The notes under the pieces are model-generated. The model did no database searches and was not told the DNA's origin. It worked only from the letters and a program-made list of their open reading frames with translations. The position numbers and the translations under genes were made by a program. Shown here piece by piece: positions 52,025-61,400 of a stretch of 64,000 nucleotides of DNA; position 1 is the stretch's first letter; each line of letters opens with the position of its first letter. The DNA comes from Micromonospora cabrerizensis. GTDB lineage: Bacteria; Actinomycetota; Actinomycetes; Mycobacteriales; Micromonosporaceae. Where the stretch lies: positions 1-64,000 of the forward strand of contig NZ_JAKKFI010000078.1 of the NCBI RefSeq assembly GCF_022230955.1, read 5' to 3'.

Positions 52025-53263
52025 ATGAGCGCCGACGCGCTGGCCCCGGTGGCCAGCCCGCAGCCCGACTCCGCCGGCCACTTCGGCCGCTTCGGCGGTC
52101 GGTTCGTTCCCGAGGCCCTGGTGGCCGCGTTGGACGAGCTCGACGGGGCGTGGCGCACGGCGATGGCGGACGAGTCCTTCCGGGCCGAGTTCGCCGCGTT
52201 GCTGCGTGACTATGCCGGCACTCCGTCGCTGCTGTACGAGGCCCGACGGTTCTCCGCGAAGGTCGGCGCACGGGTCCTGCTCAAGCGGGAGGACCTCAAC
52301 CACACCGGCGCGCACAAGGTTCGCAACGTGCTCGGCCAGGCGCTGCTCACCAAGCGGATGGGCAAGACCCGGGTGATCGCGGAGACCGGCGCCGGCCAGC
52401 ACGGCGTGGCCACGGCGACCGCCGCCGCCCTGTTCGACCTCGAGTGCGTGGTCTACATGGGTGAGGTCGACACCGAGCGGCAGGCCCTCAACGTGGCCCG
52501 GATGCGGATGCTCGGTGCCACGGTCGTCCCGGTCACCAACGGCTCGCGCACGCTCAAGGACGCGATGAACGAGGCGATGCGCGACTGGGTGGCCAACGTC
52601 GACGAGACGCACTACCTGATCGGCACCGCCGCCGGCCCGCACCCGTTCCCGGCGATGGTCCGCGACTTCGTCCGGGGCATCGGTGACGAGGCCCGTCAGC
52701 AGTGCCTCGACCTCACCGGCGCACTGCCGGACGCGGTCACCGCCTGCGTCGGCGGCGGGTCCAACGCGTTGGGCATCTTCCACGCCTTCGTCGGCGACGA
52801 GGCCGTGCGGCTGTACGGCTTCGAGGCCGGCGGCGACGGCGTGGCCACCAGCCGGCACGCCGCGAGCATCACCGGCGGGTCGGCCGGCGTGCTGCACGGC
52901 GCCCGCACCTACGTGCTGCAGGACGCGGACGGGCAGACGCTGGAGTCGCACTCGATCTCCGCCGGCCTGGACTACCCGGGCGTCGGGCCCGAGCACGCCT
53001 GGTTGCACGACACCGGCCGGGCGACCTACCTGCCGGTCACCGACGACGAGGCGATGGCCGCGTTCGAGCTGCTCTGCCGCACCGAGGGGATCATCCCGGC
53101 GATCGAGAGCGCGCACGCGCTCGCCGGCACCCTCACGCTGGCCCCGAAGCTCGCCGCCGAGCTGGGCCGGGAGCCCACCATCGTGGTGAACCTCTCCGGG
53201 CGGGGCGACAAGGACGTGCACACCGCCGGTGACTACTTCGGCATCCTCGACAAGGAGCGGTGA
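52025..53263 (+). CDS. trpB: Tryptophan synthase beta subunit TrpB
   Basis: A 412-aa PLP enzyme condensing indole and serine to tryptophan. HTGAHKVRNVLGQALL near 97 carries the PLP lysine, AETGAGQHGVATATAA near 119 the catalytic Glu, and GGGSNALGIF near 243 the phosphate loop. The GFEAGGDG region and C-terminal NLSGRGDKDVHT are typical of canonical TrpB, which partners TrpA. GAGAGGA precedes the ATG. Confidence 0.97.
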   Translation: MSADALAPVASPQPDSAGHFGRFGGRFVPEALVAALDELDGAWRTAMADESFRAEFAALLRDYAGTPSLLYEARRFSAKVGARVLLKREDLNHTGAHKVRNVLGQALLTKRMGKTRVIAETGAGQHGVATATAAALFDLECVVYMGEVDTERQALNVARMRMLGATVVPVTNGSRTLKDAMNEAMRDWVANVDETHYLIGTAAGPHPFPAMVRDFVRGIGDEARQQCLDLTGALPDAVTACVGGGSNALGIFHAFVGDEAVRLYGFEAGGDGVATSRHAASITGGSAGVLHGARTYVLQDADGQTLESHSISAGLDYPGVGPEHAWLHDTGRATYLPVTDDEAMAAFELLCRTEGIIPAIESAHALAGTLTLAPKLAAELGREPTIVVNLSGRGDKDVHTAGDYFGILDKER

Positions 53264-53264
53264 G

Positions 53265-54068
53265 ATGAGCCGGATCGGGGTGGCCTTCGACAAGGCCCGC
53301 GCCGACGGGCGGGCACTGCTGGTCGGCTGTATGCCGGCTGGTTTCCCGACCGTCCAGGGCAGCATCGCCGCGATGACCGCCATGGTCGAGGCCGGCGTCG
53401 ACGTCATCGAGGTGGAGATCCCCTACTCCGACCCGGTGATGGACGGGCCGGTGATCCAGAAGGCCAGTGACATCGCCCTGGCCGGCGGCGTACGCACCGC
53501 GGACACGATGCGCATCATCGAGGCGGTGGCGGCCACCGGCGCGCCGGTGGTCACCATGACCTACTGGAACCCGGTCGAGCGCTACGGCGTGGACGTGTTC
53601 GCCCGTGATCTCGCCTCCGCGGGCGGCACCGGGCTGATCACCCCCGACCTCATCCCCGACGAGGCCGACGAGTGGTTGGCCGCCTCGGACGCGCACGGGC
53701 TGGACCGCACGTTCCTGGTGTCGCCGTCGTCCACCGACGCCCGGCTGGCGATGACGGTGCAGCACTGCCGCGGTTTCGTCTACGCGACCGCGGTGATGGG
53801 GGTGACCGGCGCCCGGGCGAGCACGTCCGACGCCGCCCCGACGCTCGTCTCCCGGGTCCGGGCGGTCACCGACCTGCCGGTCGGGGTGGGTCTGGGCGTG
53901 GGCACCGGTGTGCAGGCGGGCACCGTCGCCGGGTACGCCGACGGGGTGATCGTCGGCAGTGCCCTGGTCCGGTGTGTGCTCGACGCGCCCACCGAGGCGG
54001 AGGGGCTGGCCGCCCTTCGTACCCTCAGTGGCGAACTCGCGGAGGGCGTGCGCAACCCCACCCGCTGA
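53265..54068 (+). CDS. trpA: Tryptophan synthase alpha subunit TrpA
   Basis: A 267-aa TIM barrel cleaving indole-3-glycerol phosphate and channelling indole to TrpB. EVEIPYSDPVMDGPVIQKAS near 48 contains the catalytic Glu and Asp; MTYWNPVERYG near 103 and GVTGAR near 181 are also typical. ATG 53265 follows the trpB stop by 1 nt; the earlier frame opening at 53229 lies inside trpB. A striking palindrome follows the gene. Confidence 0.97.
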   Translation: MSRIGVAFDKARADGRALLVGCMPAGFPTVQGSIAAMTAMVEAGVDVIEVEIPYSDPVMDGPVIQKASDIALAGGVRTADTMRIIEAVAATGAPVVTMTYWNPVERYGVDVFARDLASAGGTGLITPDLIPDEADEWLAASDAHGLDRTFLVSPSSTDARLAMTVQHCRGFVYATAVMGVTGARASTSDAAPTLVSRVRAVTDLPVGVGLGVGTGVQAGTVAGYADGVIVGSALVRCVLDAPTEAEGLAALRTLSGELAEGVRNPTR

Positions 54069-54137
54069 GCCTGGGCCGGTCCTCGGCGCTCGCGCTGCGA
54101 CGCCTGCTGGCCGTGCGGCCTGCTGGGCATGTGTGCT

Positions 54138-54193
54138 TGTTGACCGATATACCTGTGAGTCATAAATATGACCCACAGGTATACGACTCAACA
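54138..54193. repeat. Large AT-rich palindrome after trpA
   Basis: TATACCTGTGAGTCATA (54148-54164) and TATGACCCACAGGTATA (54167-54183) match as inverted repeats at 16 of 17 positions with a 2-nt centre. Beyond a 4-nt mismatch on each side, TGTTGA (54138-54143) pairs with TCAACA (54188-54193). It lies between convergent trpA and the Nudix-like gene. It may be a bidirectional terminator or a protein-binding dyad. Confidence 0.8.
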
Positions 54194-54235
54194 GCAGCCG
54201 ACCACGCCGCGGACCTCGGGATGCTCGCGTGATTG

Positions 54236-54889
54236 TCAGGGGCGCAGGGACGGGTCCACGGGCTCGCCGCGTTGTTCCGGTGGTTGCCCCGCTCCCGGCC
54301 GCCCGTCCTGACCGGTCCGCCCGTCCAGGCTGGTCCCCGGCCGCCCGTCCTGACCGGTCCCCGGCCGCCCGCCCGGGGCAGTTGCCCGCCGTCCCTCGTC
54401 GACTGGGCGAGCCGCCGGCGCGGCGTCCACCGCGCCGGGCGCCCACCGAACGTCGCGGAGCACGCCGGAGCGGCCGGCCATCGCGTCGGTGACGGCGGCC
54501 CGGGTGAGCGGCGTGACCGACGTGGGCAGCGCGTCGGGGGAGTGCCAGGACAATCGGCAGCCCGGCAGCGGGTCGGTCGTCGGTCGGCGGTCGGCGGCGC
54601 GGGCCCGGAAGACGTGCACGAGGACGTCCGGCAGCGGCCCGGCGCGCCCGGGCGACGCCTGGCCGGTGGGGCCGCCCAGGTGGTAGACGCCGACCAGGTC
54701 GACCAGCTCGATCTCCCAGCCGGTCTCCGCGCGGATGTCCCGCAGGGCCGCCCGCACCGGGCTCTCCGCCGGGCGGAGCCGCCCGCCGGGCAGCGCGTGG
54801 CGGCGCTCCCCACGGCCCTGTCGGCAGAGCAGCACCCGGCCGGTGTCGTCGCTGACGACCGCGGCGACCGCCCAGGTGAGCGCGCTCAT
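54236..54889 (-). CDS. Nudix-like hydrolase with altered Nudix box
   Basis: A 217-aa protein whose N-terminal ~140 residues have the Nudix layout. The Nudix box GRLRPAE...RDIRAETGW (about 37-60) keeps the first Glu but has Asp for the Glu after Arg and Ala for one of the paired Glu residues. Activity may thus be reduced or changed. The last ~60 residues are Gly/Arg/Asp/Pro-rich and encoded by a tandem repeat. ATG 54889 is preferred; a TACGCT box lies 8 nt upstream. Confidence 0.78.
   Translation of the reverse strand: MSALTWAVAAVVSDDTGRVLLCRQGRGERRHALPGGRLRPAESPVRAALRDIRAETGWEIELVDLVGVYHLGGPTGQASPGRAGPLPDVLVHVFRARAADRRPTTDPLPGCRLSWHSPDALPTSVTPLTRAAVTDAMAGRSGVLRDVRWAPGAVDAAPAARPVDEGRRATAPGGRPGTGQDGRPGTSLDGRTGQDGRPGAGQPPEQRGEPVDPSLRP
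54294..54371. repeat. GC-rich tandem repeats in the 3' end of the Nudix-like gene
   Basis: CCGGCCGCCCGTCCTGACCG plus a short GTCC end occurs at 54295-54318 and 54337-54360, with partial copies between (54319-54336) and after (54361-54371). It encodes the repeated GQDGRPG-type tail. Confidence 0.8.
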
Positions 54890-54897
54890 GGACAAAG

Positions 54898-54903
54898 AGC
54901 GTA
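54898..54903 (-). promoter_or_regulatory. Candidate leaderless -10 (TACGCT) of the Nudix-like gene
   Basis: On the minus strand TACGCT is followed by 8 nt and ATG 54889. It is divergent from the lgt promoter. Confidence 0.4.
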
Positions 54904-54977
54904 CGGGGGTGCAAACCAGAAGTCACCGGGATGCGGACTCCAGCAGCCCGGGGTGCCGCTGTGGGGGTGTGCAGCGG

Positions 54978-54983
54978 TAGCGT
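54978..54983 (+). promoter_or_regulatory. Candidate leaderless -10 (TAGCGT) of lgt
   Basis: TAGCGT, 8 nt, then GTG 54992; no ribosome site. Confidence 0.45.
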
Positions 54984-54991
54984 GTGCACCC

Positions 54992-56194
54992 GTGACCCTC
55001 GCCTCGCTGTCCCCCCAGGCGGCCCTGCCCAGCCCCAGCACCGCGGTCTGGCAGCTCGGGCCGGTGCCGATCCGGGCCTACGCGCTCTGCATCATCGCCG
55101 GCATCGTGCTGGCCTGCTGGGTGACGGAGCGCCGGCTGCGGCAGCGCGGCGTCGCGCCCGGTGCCGTGCTCGACATCGCCGTCTGGGCGGTGCCCGCGGG
55201 CATCATCGGCGCCCGGATCTACCACGTGATCACCTCACCGGAGAAATACTTCGGCGCCGGCGGTGACCCGATGAAGGCCTTCGCCATCTGGGAAGGCGGT
55301 CTCGGCATCTGGGGTGCCGTCGCCGGTGGCGCACTCGGCGCGTTCATCGCGGCCCGGCAGCTCGGCATCCCGTTCGGAGTGGTGGCCGACGCGTTGGCAC
55401 CCGGCCTGCCACTGGCCCAGGCGGTCGGCCGGCTCGGCAACTGGTTCAACAACGAGCTGTTCGGTGGCCGGACCACCCTGCCGTGGGGTCTGGAGATCCA
55501 CCGGATGGACCCGGACAACCCGGGGCACGCGCTGCGCGACGACGCCGGGCAGCCGATCCTCGAACCGGGCCTCTACCAGCCCACCTTCCTCTACGAGGCG
55601 CTGTGGAACCTCGGCGTGGTCGCGCTGGTCCTCCTCCTCGACCGCCGGCTCAAGCTGGGCCGGGGCCGGGCGTTCGCGCTCTACGTGATGGGCTACACCG
55701 CCGGCCGGTTCTGGATCGAGCTGATGCGCACCGACGAGGCCAACCAGATCCTCGGCGTACGCCTCAACGTCTGGACCGCCGCGCTCGTCTTCCTCGGTGG
55801 GTTGATCTACTTCGTCCGGGTGCGCGGCCCCCAGGAATTCCTGATCCCGCTCGGCGCGGCGGCGACGCCGACCCCGCCCCCCACATCCGACCTGTCCCAG
55901 GTGGACCTCTCCGAGCGGGAGACCCCCGCGCAGGCCGCCGCGCCGGAGGGCTACCGGGTGGTCAGCGAGGAGCAGTACGCCGCCTGGCAGGACACCGGCG
56001 TCGTGCCACCCGAGCCGACCGCCGACGACGACATCCGGCCCGGTGGCGGCGAGCCGCTCGGTGCCGAACCGCGCGGCGACGAGGGGACCCTCGACAGCCC
56101 GTCGGCCGACGACGACCCGGCGGACGACTCGTCGTCCGCTCGTACCGACCGAGCCGACGCCACGGGCGCACGGCCCGCCGACCGGGACAGCTGA
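54992..56194 (+). CDS. lgt: Prolipoprotein diacylglyceryl transferase Lgt
   Basis: This membrane enzyme adds diacylglycerol to the lipobox Cys of prolipoproteins, the step before LspA. About seven membrane helices span residues ~15-285. GGLGIWGAVAGGALGAF near 104 and GRLGNWFNNELFG near 146 are the family signatures; YQPTFLYEALWNLG near 193 also fits. Residues ~300-400 form an unusually long acidic, Pro/Asp-rich tail. GTG 54992 is chosen for its promoter box and correct N-terminus; the open frame before it (from 54233) is a shadow of the Nudix-like gene. Confidence 0.95.
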   Translation: MTLASLSPQAALPSPSTAVWQLGPVPIRAYALCIIAGIVLACWVTERRLRQRGVAPGAVLDIAVWAVPAGIIGARIYHVITSPEKYFGAGGDPMKAFAIWEGGLGIWGAVAGGALGAFIAARQLGIPFGVVADALAPGLPLAQAVGRLGNWFNNELFGGRTTLPWGLEIHRMDPDNPGHALRDDAGQPILEPGLYQPTFLYEALWNLGVVALVLLLDRRLKLGRGRAFALYVMGYTAGRFWIELMRTDEANQILGVRLNVWTAALVFLGGLIYFVRVRGPQEFLIPLGAAATPTPPPTSDLSQVDLSERETPAQAAAPEGYRVVSEEQYAAWQDTGVVPPEPTADDDIRPGGGEPLGAEPRGDEGTLDSPSADDDPADDSSSARTDRADATGARPADRDS

Positions 56195-56209
56195 GCGGGG
56201 GCGGCACCG

Positions 56210-57397
56210 ATGCGAAGCGCGGTGGTGGTCGGCGCAGGGGTCGGTGGCCTCGCCGTGGCCGGCGCGCTGGCCCGCTCCGGCTGGCTGGTCACCGTGCTGG
56301 AACGCGCCGAACGGGTCCGTCCCGAGCCGACCGCCGTGGTGCTCTGGCCCAACGGTGTCCGCGCGTTGCAGGCCCTCGGCCTCGGCGCGGGCCTGGCTGC
56401 CATCGCCACGCCGCTGCCCGACGGTGGGGTCCGTCGCCCCGACGGGCACTGGCTCGTGCAGCCCCGTCCCATCCCCGCCGACCGGATGCCGGTGGTGGTG
56501 CACCGCGAGGACCTGCACGACGCGCTGATCGCCGGCCTCGGCGAGCGGGTCGAGTTGCGCACCGGTGTGACCGTGCGCCACGTCCGGGTCGAACCGGGCG
56601 AGCGACCAGCGGTCAGCGACGGACGGCAGACCATCGAGGTCGACCTGGTGGTCGCCGCCGACGGTACGGACAGCGGCATCCGCCGCCAACTCGCCCCCGA
56701 GTCCCGGGTGGTCAGCTCTGGATGCGCCGCCTGGCGGGCCGTCATTCCCTGGTACCAGGCACCCCGGCTCCCCGACGACCAGCCACTCGCCGGTGAGATC
56801 CTGGGCGCGGGCTACCGGTTCGTGGCCGCGTCGCTGGGCGAGCGCGGCTCGTCCGGCGGCTCCACCCGGGGCGGCATCTACTGGGTGGCCACCGCTGCCG
56901 GCGCGCCCCGCCCGGAGCCACCGGAGACCCAGCTGGCCCTGTTGCGCCGCTGGTACGCGGGCTGGCCCGCCCCGATCGGCGCGCTGCTCGACGCCACCGA
57001 CCCGGCCGACCTTGTCCAGCAGGAGGTCCGCGAGCTGCGACCGCTGCCCCGCGCATACGGCTTCCCGGCCGGGCCGGGCGGGGTCGTGCTGCTCGGCGAC
57101 GCGGCGCACGCCATGCCGCCGCACCTCGGGCAGGGCGCCTGCCTCGCGTTCGAGGACGCCGCCACCCTCGCCTCCCTACTGCGGGAAGCTCGGCTGCCCG
57201 ACGCCGTCCAGGCGTACGACCGGATTCGCCGCCCACGGGCCGCGACCGTGGTCCGGCAGACTCGACGGATGTCGGCGGTGCTCCAGGCTCGGGGCCGGTT
57301 GGCGTTGCGAGCCCGCGACGCCGCGCTGGGCACGATCAACTCGCGGCTGCTCTCCAGTGCCGCGGCCTCCGCAGCCCAGTGGCGCCCCCCAACCTGA
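56210..57397 (+). CDS. FAD-dependent monooxygenase (PHBH type)
   Basis: A 395-aa class A flavoprotein monooxygenase. GAGVGG at 8-13 starts the FAD Rossmann motif, AADGTDSG near 149 is the DG motif, and LLGDAAHAMPPHLGQG near 297 is the GD motif binding FAD and NAD(P)H. Substrate is unknown. The start is 15 bp after lgt, so it may be co-transcribed, though the functions look unrelated. Confidence 0.88.
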   Translation: MRSAVVVGAGVGGLAVAGALARSGWLVTVLERAERVRPEPTAVVLWPNGVRALQALGLGAGLAAIATPLPDGGVRRPDGHWLVQPRPIPADRMPVVVHREDLHDALIAGLGERVELRTGVTVRHVRVEPGERPAVSDGRQTIEVDLVVAADGTDSGIRRQLAPESRVVSSGCAAWRAVIPWYQAPRLPDDQPLAGEILGAGYRFVAASLGERGSSGGSTRGGIYWVATAAGAPRPEPPETQLALLRRWYAGWPAPIGALLDATDPADLVQQEVRELRPLPRAYGFPAGPGGVVLLGDAAHAMPPHLGQGACLAFEDAATLASLLREARLPDAVQAYDRIRRPRAATVVRQTRRMSAVLQARGRLALRARDAALGTINSRLLSSAAASAAQWRPPT

Positions 57398-57412
57398 CCG
57401 ACCCGGGGTCGG
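57398..57412. terminator. Short hairpin between convergent genes
   Basis: CCGACC (57398-57403) and GGTCGG (57407-57412) form a stem with a 3-nt loop in the 31-bp space between two convergent stops. It is probably a bidirectional terminator. Confidence 0.5.
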
Positions 57413-57428
57413 CCCTGCCCATCCCGGG

Positions 57429-58274
57429 TCAGGGGATCAGGGCGACCGGTTCGGCTATGCAGGCGGTGCCGATGCGGCGGAAGCCGACCCGCAGGTAGAC
57501 CCGCGCGATCTCCTCGCTGCCGGCGGAGAGGAAGACCAGGTCGGTGCCGGCGGCGAGCAGCTCCCGGGCGAGGGCCGCGGTGAGCGCGGCGCCCAGCCCG
57601 CGCCGGCGGGCGGCCGGCAGGGTGGCCACCCCGGCGATCTCGGCGACGTCGTCGACCCGCATGGCCATGCCGCTGGCCAGCGCACCCTCGGTGGGCGTGC
57701 CGGCCAGTGCGGAGATCCGTCGACCGTCGGCGATCCGGGAACGCTCCTCGTCGAGCGCGGCCAGTTCGAGTTCGGTGACGGCGGCGTCCCGTTCGGCCGG
57801 GCCGGCCTCGCCGGGCGCGGTGCCGGCGGCGGCGAACGACACCGCTGCCACCGCACGCCGTGCGGCGACGTCGGCGGCGAAACCGGGGGAGTCGGCGGCC
57901 AGCACCCGCACCGCCACGTCGGACAGCGTCGCCGGGTCCGGCAACGCGGCCGGGTCGAGCAGCATCAGCGGCGCCTCCAGCACGTGCAGCCCCGCCGAGC
58001 GGGCCACCGCCAGCAGCTCGGGGCTCGTCTCGTGCACCCACTCGAAGGCCTCCGGCAGGCCCAGCTTGCGTTGCCGCTCGCGGACCGAGGTCACGTCGGC
58101 CAGCGACGGCGGCTCACCGGCGTCGATGCGGGGGCGGGCGTAGAACGGCCATCCGGCGCCCTCGCGGACGAACAGCACCAGCCCGCCATGTTCCTCCGCA
58201 CCGGCGACGTCGCGGGGCACCGCGTCGTAGAAGCGTTCCAACCGGTCGAAGACGTCCTTGGGTAGCTGATCCAC
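57429..58274 (-). CDS. GNAT-family N-acetyltransferase
   Basis: A 281-aa protein. Its C-terminal ~85 residues contain the GNAT acetyl-CoA loop VATLPAARRRGLGAAL near 217 and the final strand ARVYLRVGFRRIG near 259. The N-terminal half is poorly conserved, perhaps a second degenerate GNAT fold. Substrate is unknown. GTG 58274 lies 6 nt after a TAGTCT box and has no ribosome site. Confidence 0.82.
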   Translation of the reverse strand: MDQLPKDVFDRLERFYDAVPRDVAGAEEHGGLVLFVREGAGWPFYARPRIDAGEPPSLADVTSVRERQRKLGLPEAFEWVHETSPELLAVARSAGLHVLEAPLMLLDPAALPDPATLSDVAVRVLAADSPGFAADVAARRAVAAVSFAAAGTAPGEAGPAERDAAVTELELAALDEERSRIADGRRISALAGTPTEGALASGMAMRVDDVAEIAGVATLPAARRRGLGAALTAALARELLAAGTDLVFLSAGSEEIARVYLRVGFRRIGTACIAEPVALIP

Positions 58275-58280
58275 CGCGCG

Positions 58281-58286
58281 AGACTA
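58281..58286 (-). promoter_or_regulatory. Candidate leaderless -10 (TAGTCT) of the GNAT gene
   Basis: On the minus strand TAGTCT is followed by 6 nt and GTG 58274. Confidence 0.5.
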
Positions 58287-58348
58287 CACGTCCCAGCCTG
58301 TGGACGGTGTGATCAATCTCAGGTGGCCGTGCGACCCCGGCCCTAACG

Positions 58349-58354
58349 TAGACT
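58349..58354 (+). promoter_or_regulatory. Candidate -10 (TAGACT) of gltB
   Basis: TAGACT lies 64 bp before the gltB start. Unlike many genes here, gltB has a leader and a clear ribosome site (AGGAGG, 58409-58414). Confidence 0.4.
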
Positions 58355-58418
58355 CAATAGACCCACGGGCCGACGTCGTCCCCACCATGATCCAACCTGA
58401 GTGACGACAGGAGGCCCG

Positions 58419-61400
58419 GTGGCTCAGCCGTACGCGGACATGATTCAACCGCATCCGCACAGCCCGCAGGCGTCCCCGATGCCCGGCCCCCGCCCACCCG
58501 CCCAGGGCCTCTACGACCCGGCGCAGGAGCACGATTCCTGCGGGGTGGCCTTCGTGGCGGACCTGCACGGTCGGCGTTCGCACGCGGTCGTCGCCAACGG
58601 GCTCGGTGCCCTCTGTCGACTGGACCATCGCGGCGCTCGTGGCGCCGAGCCGAACACCGGCGACGGTGCGGGCATCATGATCCAGGTCCCCGACACGTTC
58701 CTGCGCGCGGTGGCCGACGTCGCGCTTCCCCCGGCGGGCGAGTACGCCACCGGCCTGGTCTTCCTTCCCGACGACGACACCGCCGAGGCGCGTGCCCGGC
58801 GGGTGGTCGAGAAGTACGCACTGGTCGAGGGCGCCGACCTGCTCGGCTGGCGGGACGTGCCGATCGACCCGAGCGAGCTTGGCGAGACGGCCCTGGCGGC
58901 GATGCCGCGGGTCCGGCAGCTCTTCCTGGCCGCGCGCCGGCTCACCGACGCGCCCGAGGGGCCGGCCGGTTCACCGCTGCGCGGCATCGAGTTGGACCGG
59001 GTGGCGTTCAGCCTGCGCAAGCAGGCCGAGCGGGAGACCGCCGAGCGGGGTGTGCCGGCATACTTCCCGTCGCTGTCCAGCCGCACCATGGTCTACAAGG
59101 GAATGCTCACCCCCGACCAGTTGCCGGCGTTCTACCCGGACCTGCGCGACGAGCGGGTCGACAGCGCGATCGCGCTGGTGCACTCCCGCTTCTCCACCAA
59201 CACCTTCCCGTCCTGGCCGCTGGCACACCCGTACCGGTTCATCGCCCACAACGGCGAGATCAACACGATCCGTGGCAACCGCAACTGGATGCAGGCCCGC
59301 GAGGCGCTGCTGCGCTCGCCGAACGTGCCGGGCAACATCCGGCGGGTCTTCCCGGTGTGCACGCCCGGCGCCTCCGACTCGGCGAACTTCGACGAGGTCC
59401 TGGAGCTGCTGCACCTGGCCGGGCGGAGCCTGCCGCACGCGGTGCTCATGATGATCCCCGAGGCGTGGGAGAACGACCCCGGCATGGAGCCGGCCAAGCG
59501 CGCCTTCTACCGCTTCCACGCCAGCCTCATGGAGCCGTGGGACGGCCCCGCGTCGGTGGCGTTCACCGACGGCGAGATCGTCGGCGCGGTCCTGGACCGC
59601 AACGGGTTGCGCCCGGGGCGCTGGTGGCAGACCGACGACGGGCTCGTGGTGCTCGGCTCCGAGGCGGGCGTACTCGACCTCGACCCGGCCCACGTGGTCG
59701 CGAAGGGGCGACTCCAGCCGGGCAGGATGTTCCTGGTCGACACCGTCGCGGGCCGGATCGTGCACGACGAGGAGATCAAGTCCGAGTTGGCCGCCGCCCA
59801 GCCGTACGGCGAGTGGCTGCACGCCGGGCTGATCGAGCTGGGCGACCTGCCGGCCCGCGAGCACACCGTCTACACCCACGACTCGGTGCGCCGCCGGCAG
59901 CAGACCTTCGGTTACACCGAGGAGGAGCTGAAGATCCTGCTCGGGCCGATGGCCCGCACCGGCGCCGAGCCGCTCGGCTCGATGGGCACGGACACCCCGA
60001 TCTCGCCGTTGTCGACCCGGCCACGGCTGCTCTACGACTACTTCCATCAGCTCTTCGCCCAGGTCACCAACCCGCCACTGGACGCCATCCGCGAGGAGCT
60101 GGTGACCAGCCTGGCGTCGACGATCGGGCCGGAGGGCAACCTGCTCGACCCGGGCGCGGCGAGCTGCCGGCAGATCGTGCTGCCGCACCCGATCATCGAC
60201 AACGACGAGCTGGCGAAGATCCTCTCCATCGACGAGGACGGCGACCTACCCGGCTTCAAGGCGGTCCGGGTGTCCGGGCTGTACCGCATCCGGGAGGGCG
60301 CCGCCGGGATCAAGGCTCGGCTGACCGAGATCTGCCGGCACGTCTCCGAGGCCATCGAGGACGGCGTCCGCATCCTGGTGCTCTCCGACCGGGACTCCAA
60401 CGCCGACCTGGCGCCGATCCCGTCGTTGCTGCTCACCGCCGCCGTGCACCAGCACCTGGTGCGGGAGCAGACCCGCACCCAGGCGGCGTTGATCGTGGAG
60501 TCCGGCGACTGCCGGGAGGTGCACCACGCGGCGGTCCTGATCGGGTACGGCGCGGCGGCGGTCAACCCGTACCTGGCGTTCGAGTCCGTCGAGGACATGA
60601 TCTCCACGGGTGCGCTGGCCGGCGTCGAGCCCGCTGCCGCGGTCCGCAACTACGCCAAGGCGCTCGGCAAGGGCGTCCTGAAGATCATGTCGAAGATGGG
60701 CATCTCGACGGTCTCCTCGTACTGCGGGGCTCAGGTCTTCGAGGCGGTCGGCCTGGACACCCGGCTGGTCGAGCGCTACTTCCGGGGCACCCCCAGCCGG
60801 ATCGGCGGGGTGAACCTGGCGGGCGTACACGCCGAGGTGGCCGCCCGGCACGCGCTGGCCTGGCCTCCGGAGGGCTCCGCCGCCTCCGACCGGTTGGAGG
60901 TCGGTGGCGAGTACCAGTGGCGCCGCGAGGGTGAGCTGCACCTGTTCAACCCGGAGACGGTCTTCCTGTTGCAGCACGCCACCCGCAGCCGGCAGTACGA
61001 CGTCTTCCGGGAGTACACCGCGAAGGTCGACGCGCTCGCCGCGCAGGCCGGCTCGCTGCGCGGGTTGTTCACCCTGCGCACCGGGCTACGCCCGGCGGTG
61101 CCGATCGACGAGGTCGAGCCGGCCAGCGAGATCGTCAAGCGGTTCGCCACCGGCGCCATGTCGTACGGGTCGATCTCCGCGGAGGCGCACGAGACGCTCG
61201 CCATCGCGATGAACCGTCTCGGCGGCAAGTCCAACACCGGTGAGGGTGGCGAGGACGTCGATCGCCTGCACGACCCGGCCCGCCGCTCCGCGGTCAAGCA
61301 GATCGCCAGCGGCCGGTTCGGCGTGACCAGCGAATACCTGGTCAACGCGGACGATCTCCAGATCAAGATGGCCCAGGGCGCCAAGCCGGGTGAGGGCGGT

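Noticed and set aside
53133..54989. 618-codon minus-strand frame opposite trpA
   Set aside because: Composition is shadow-like; it overlaps the clear trpA and Nudix-like genes in other frames.
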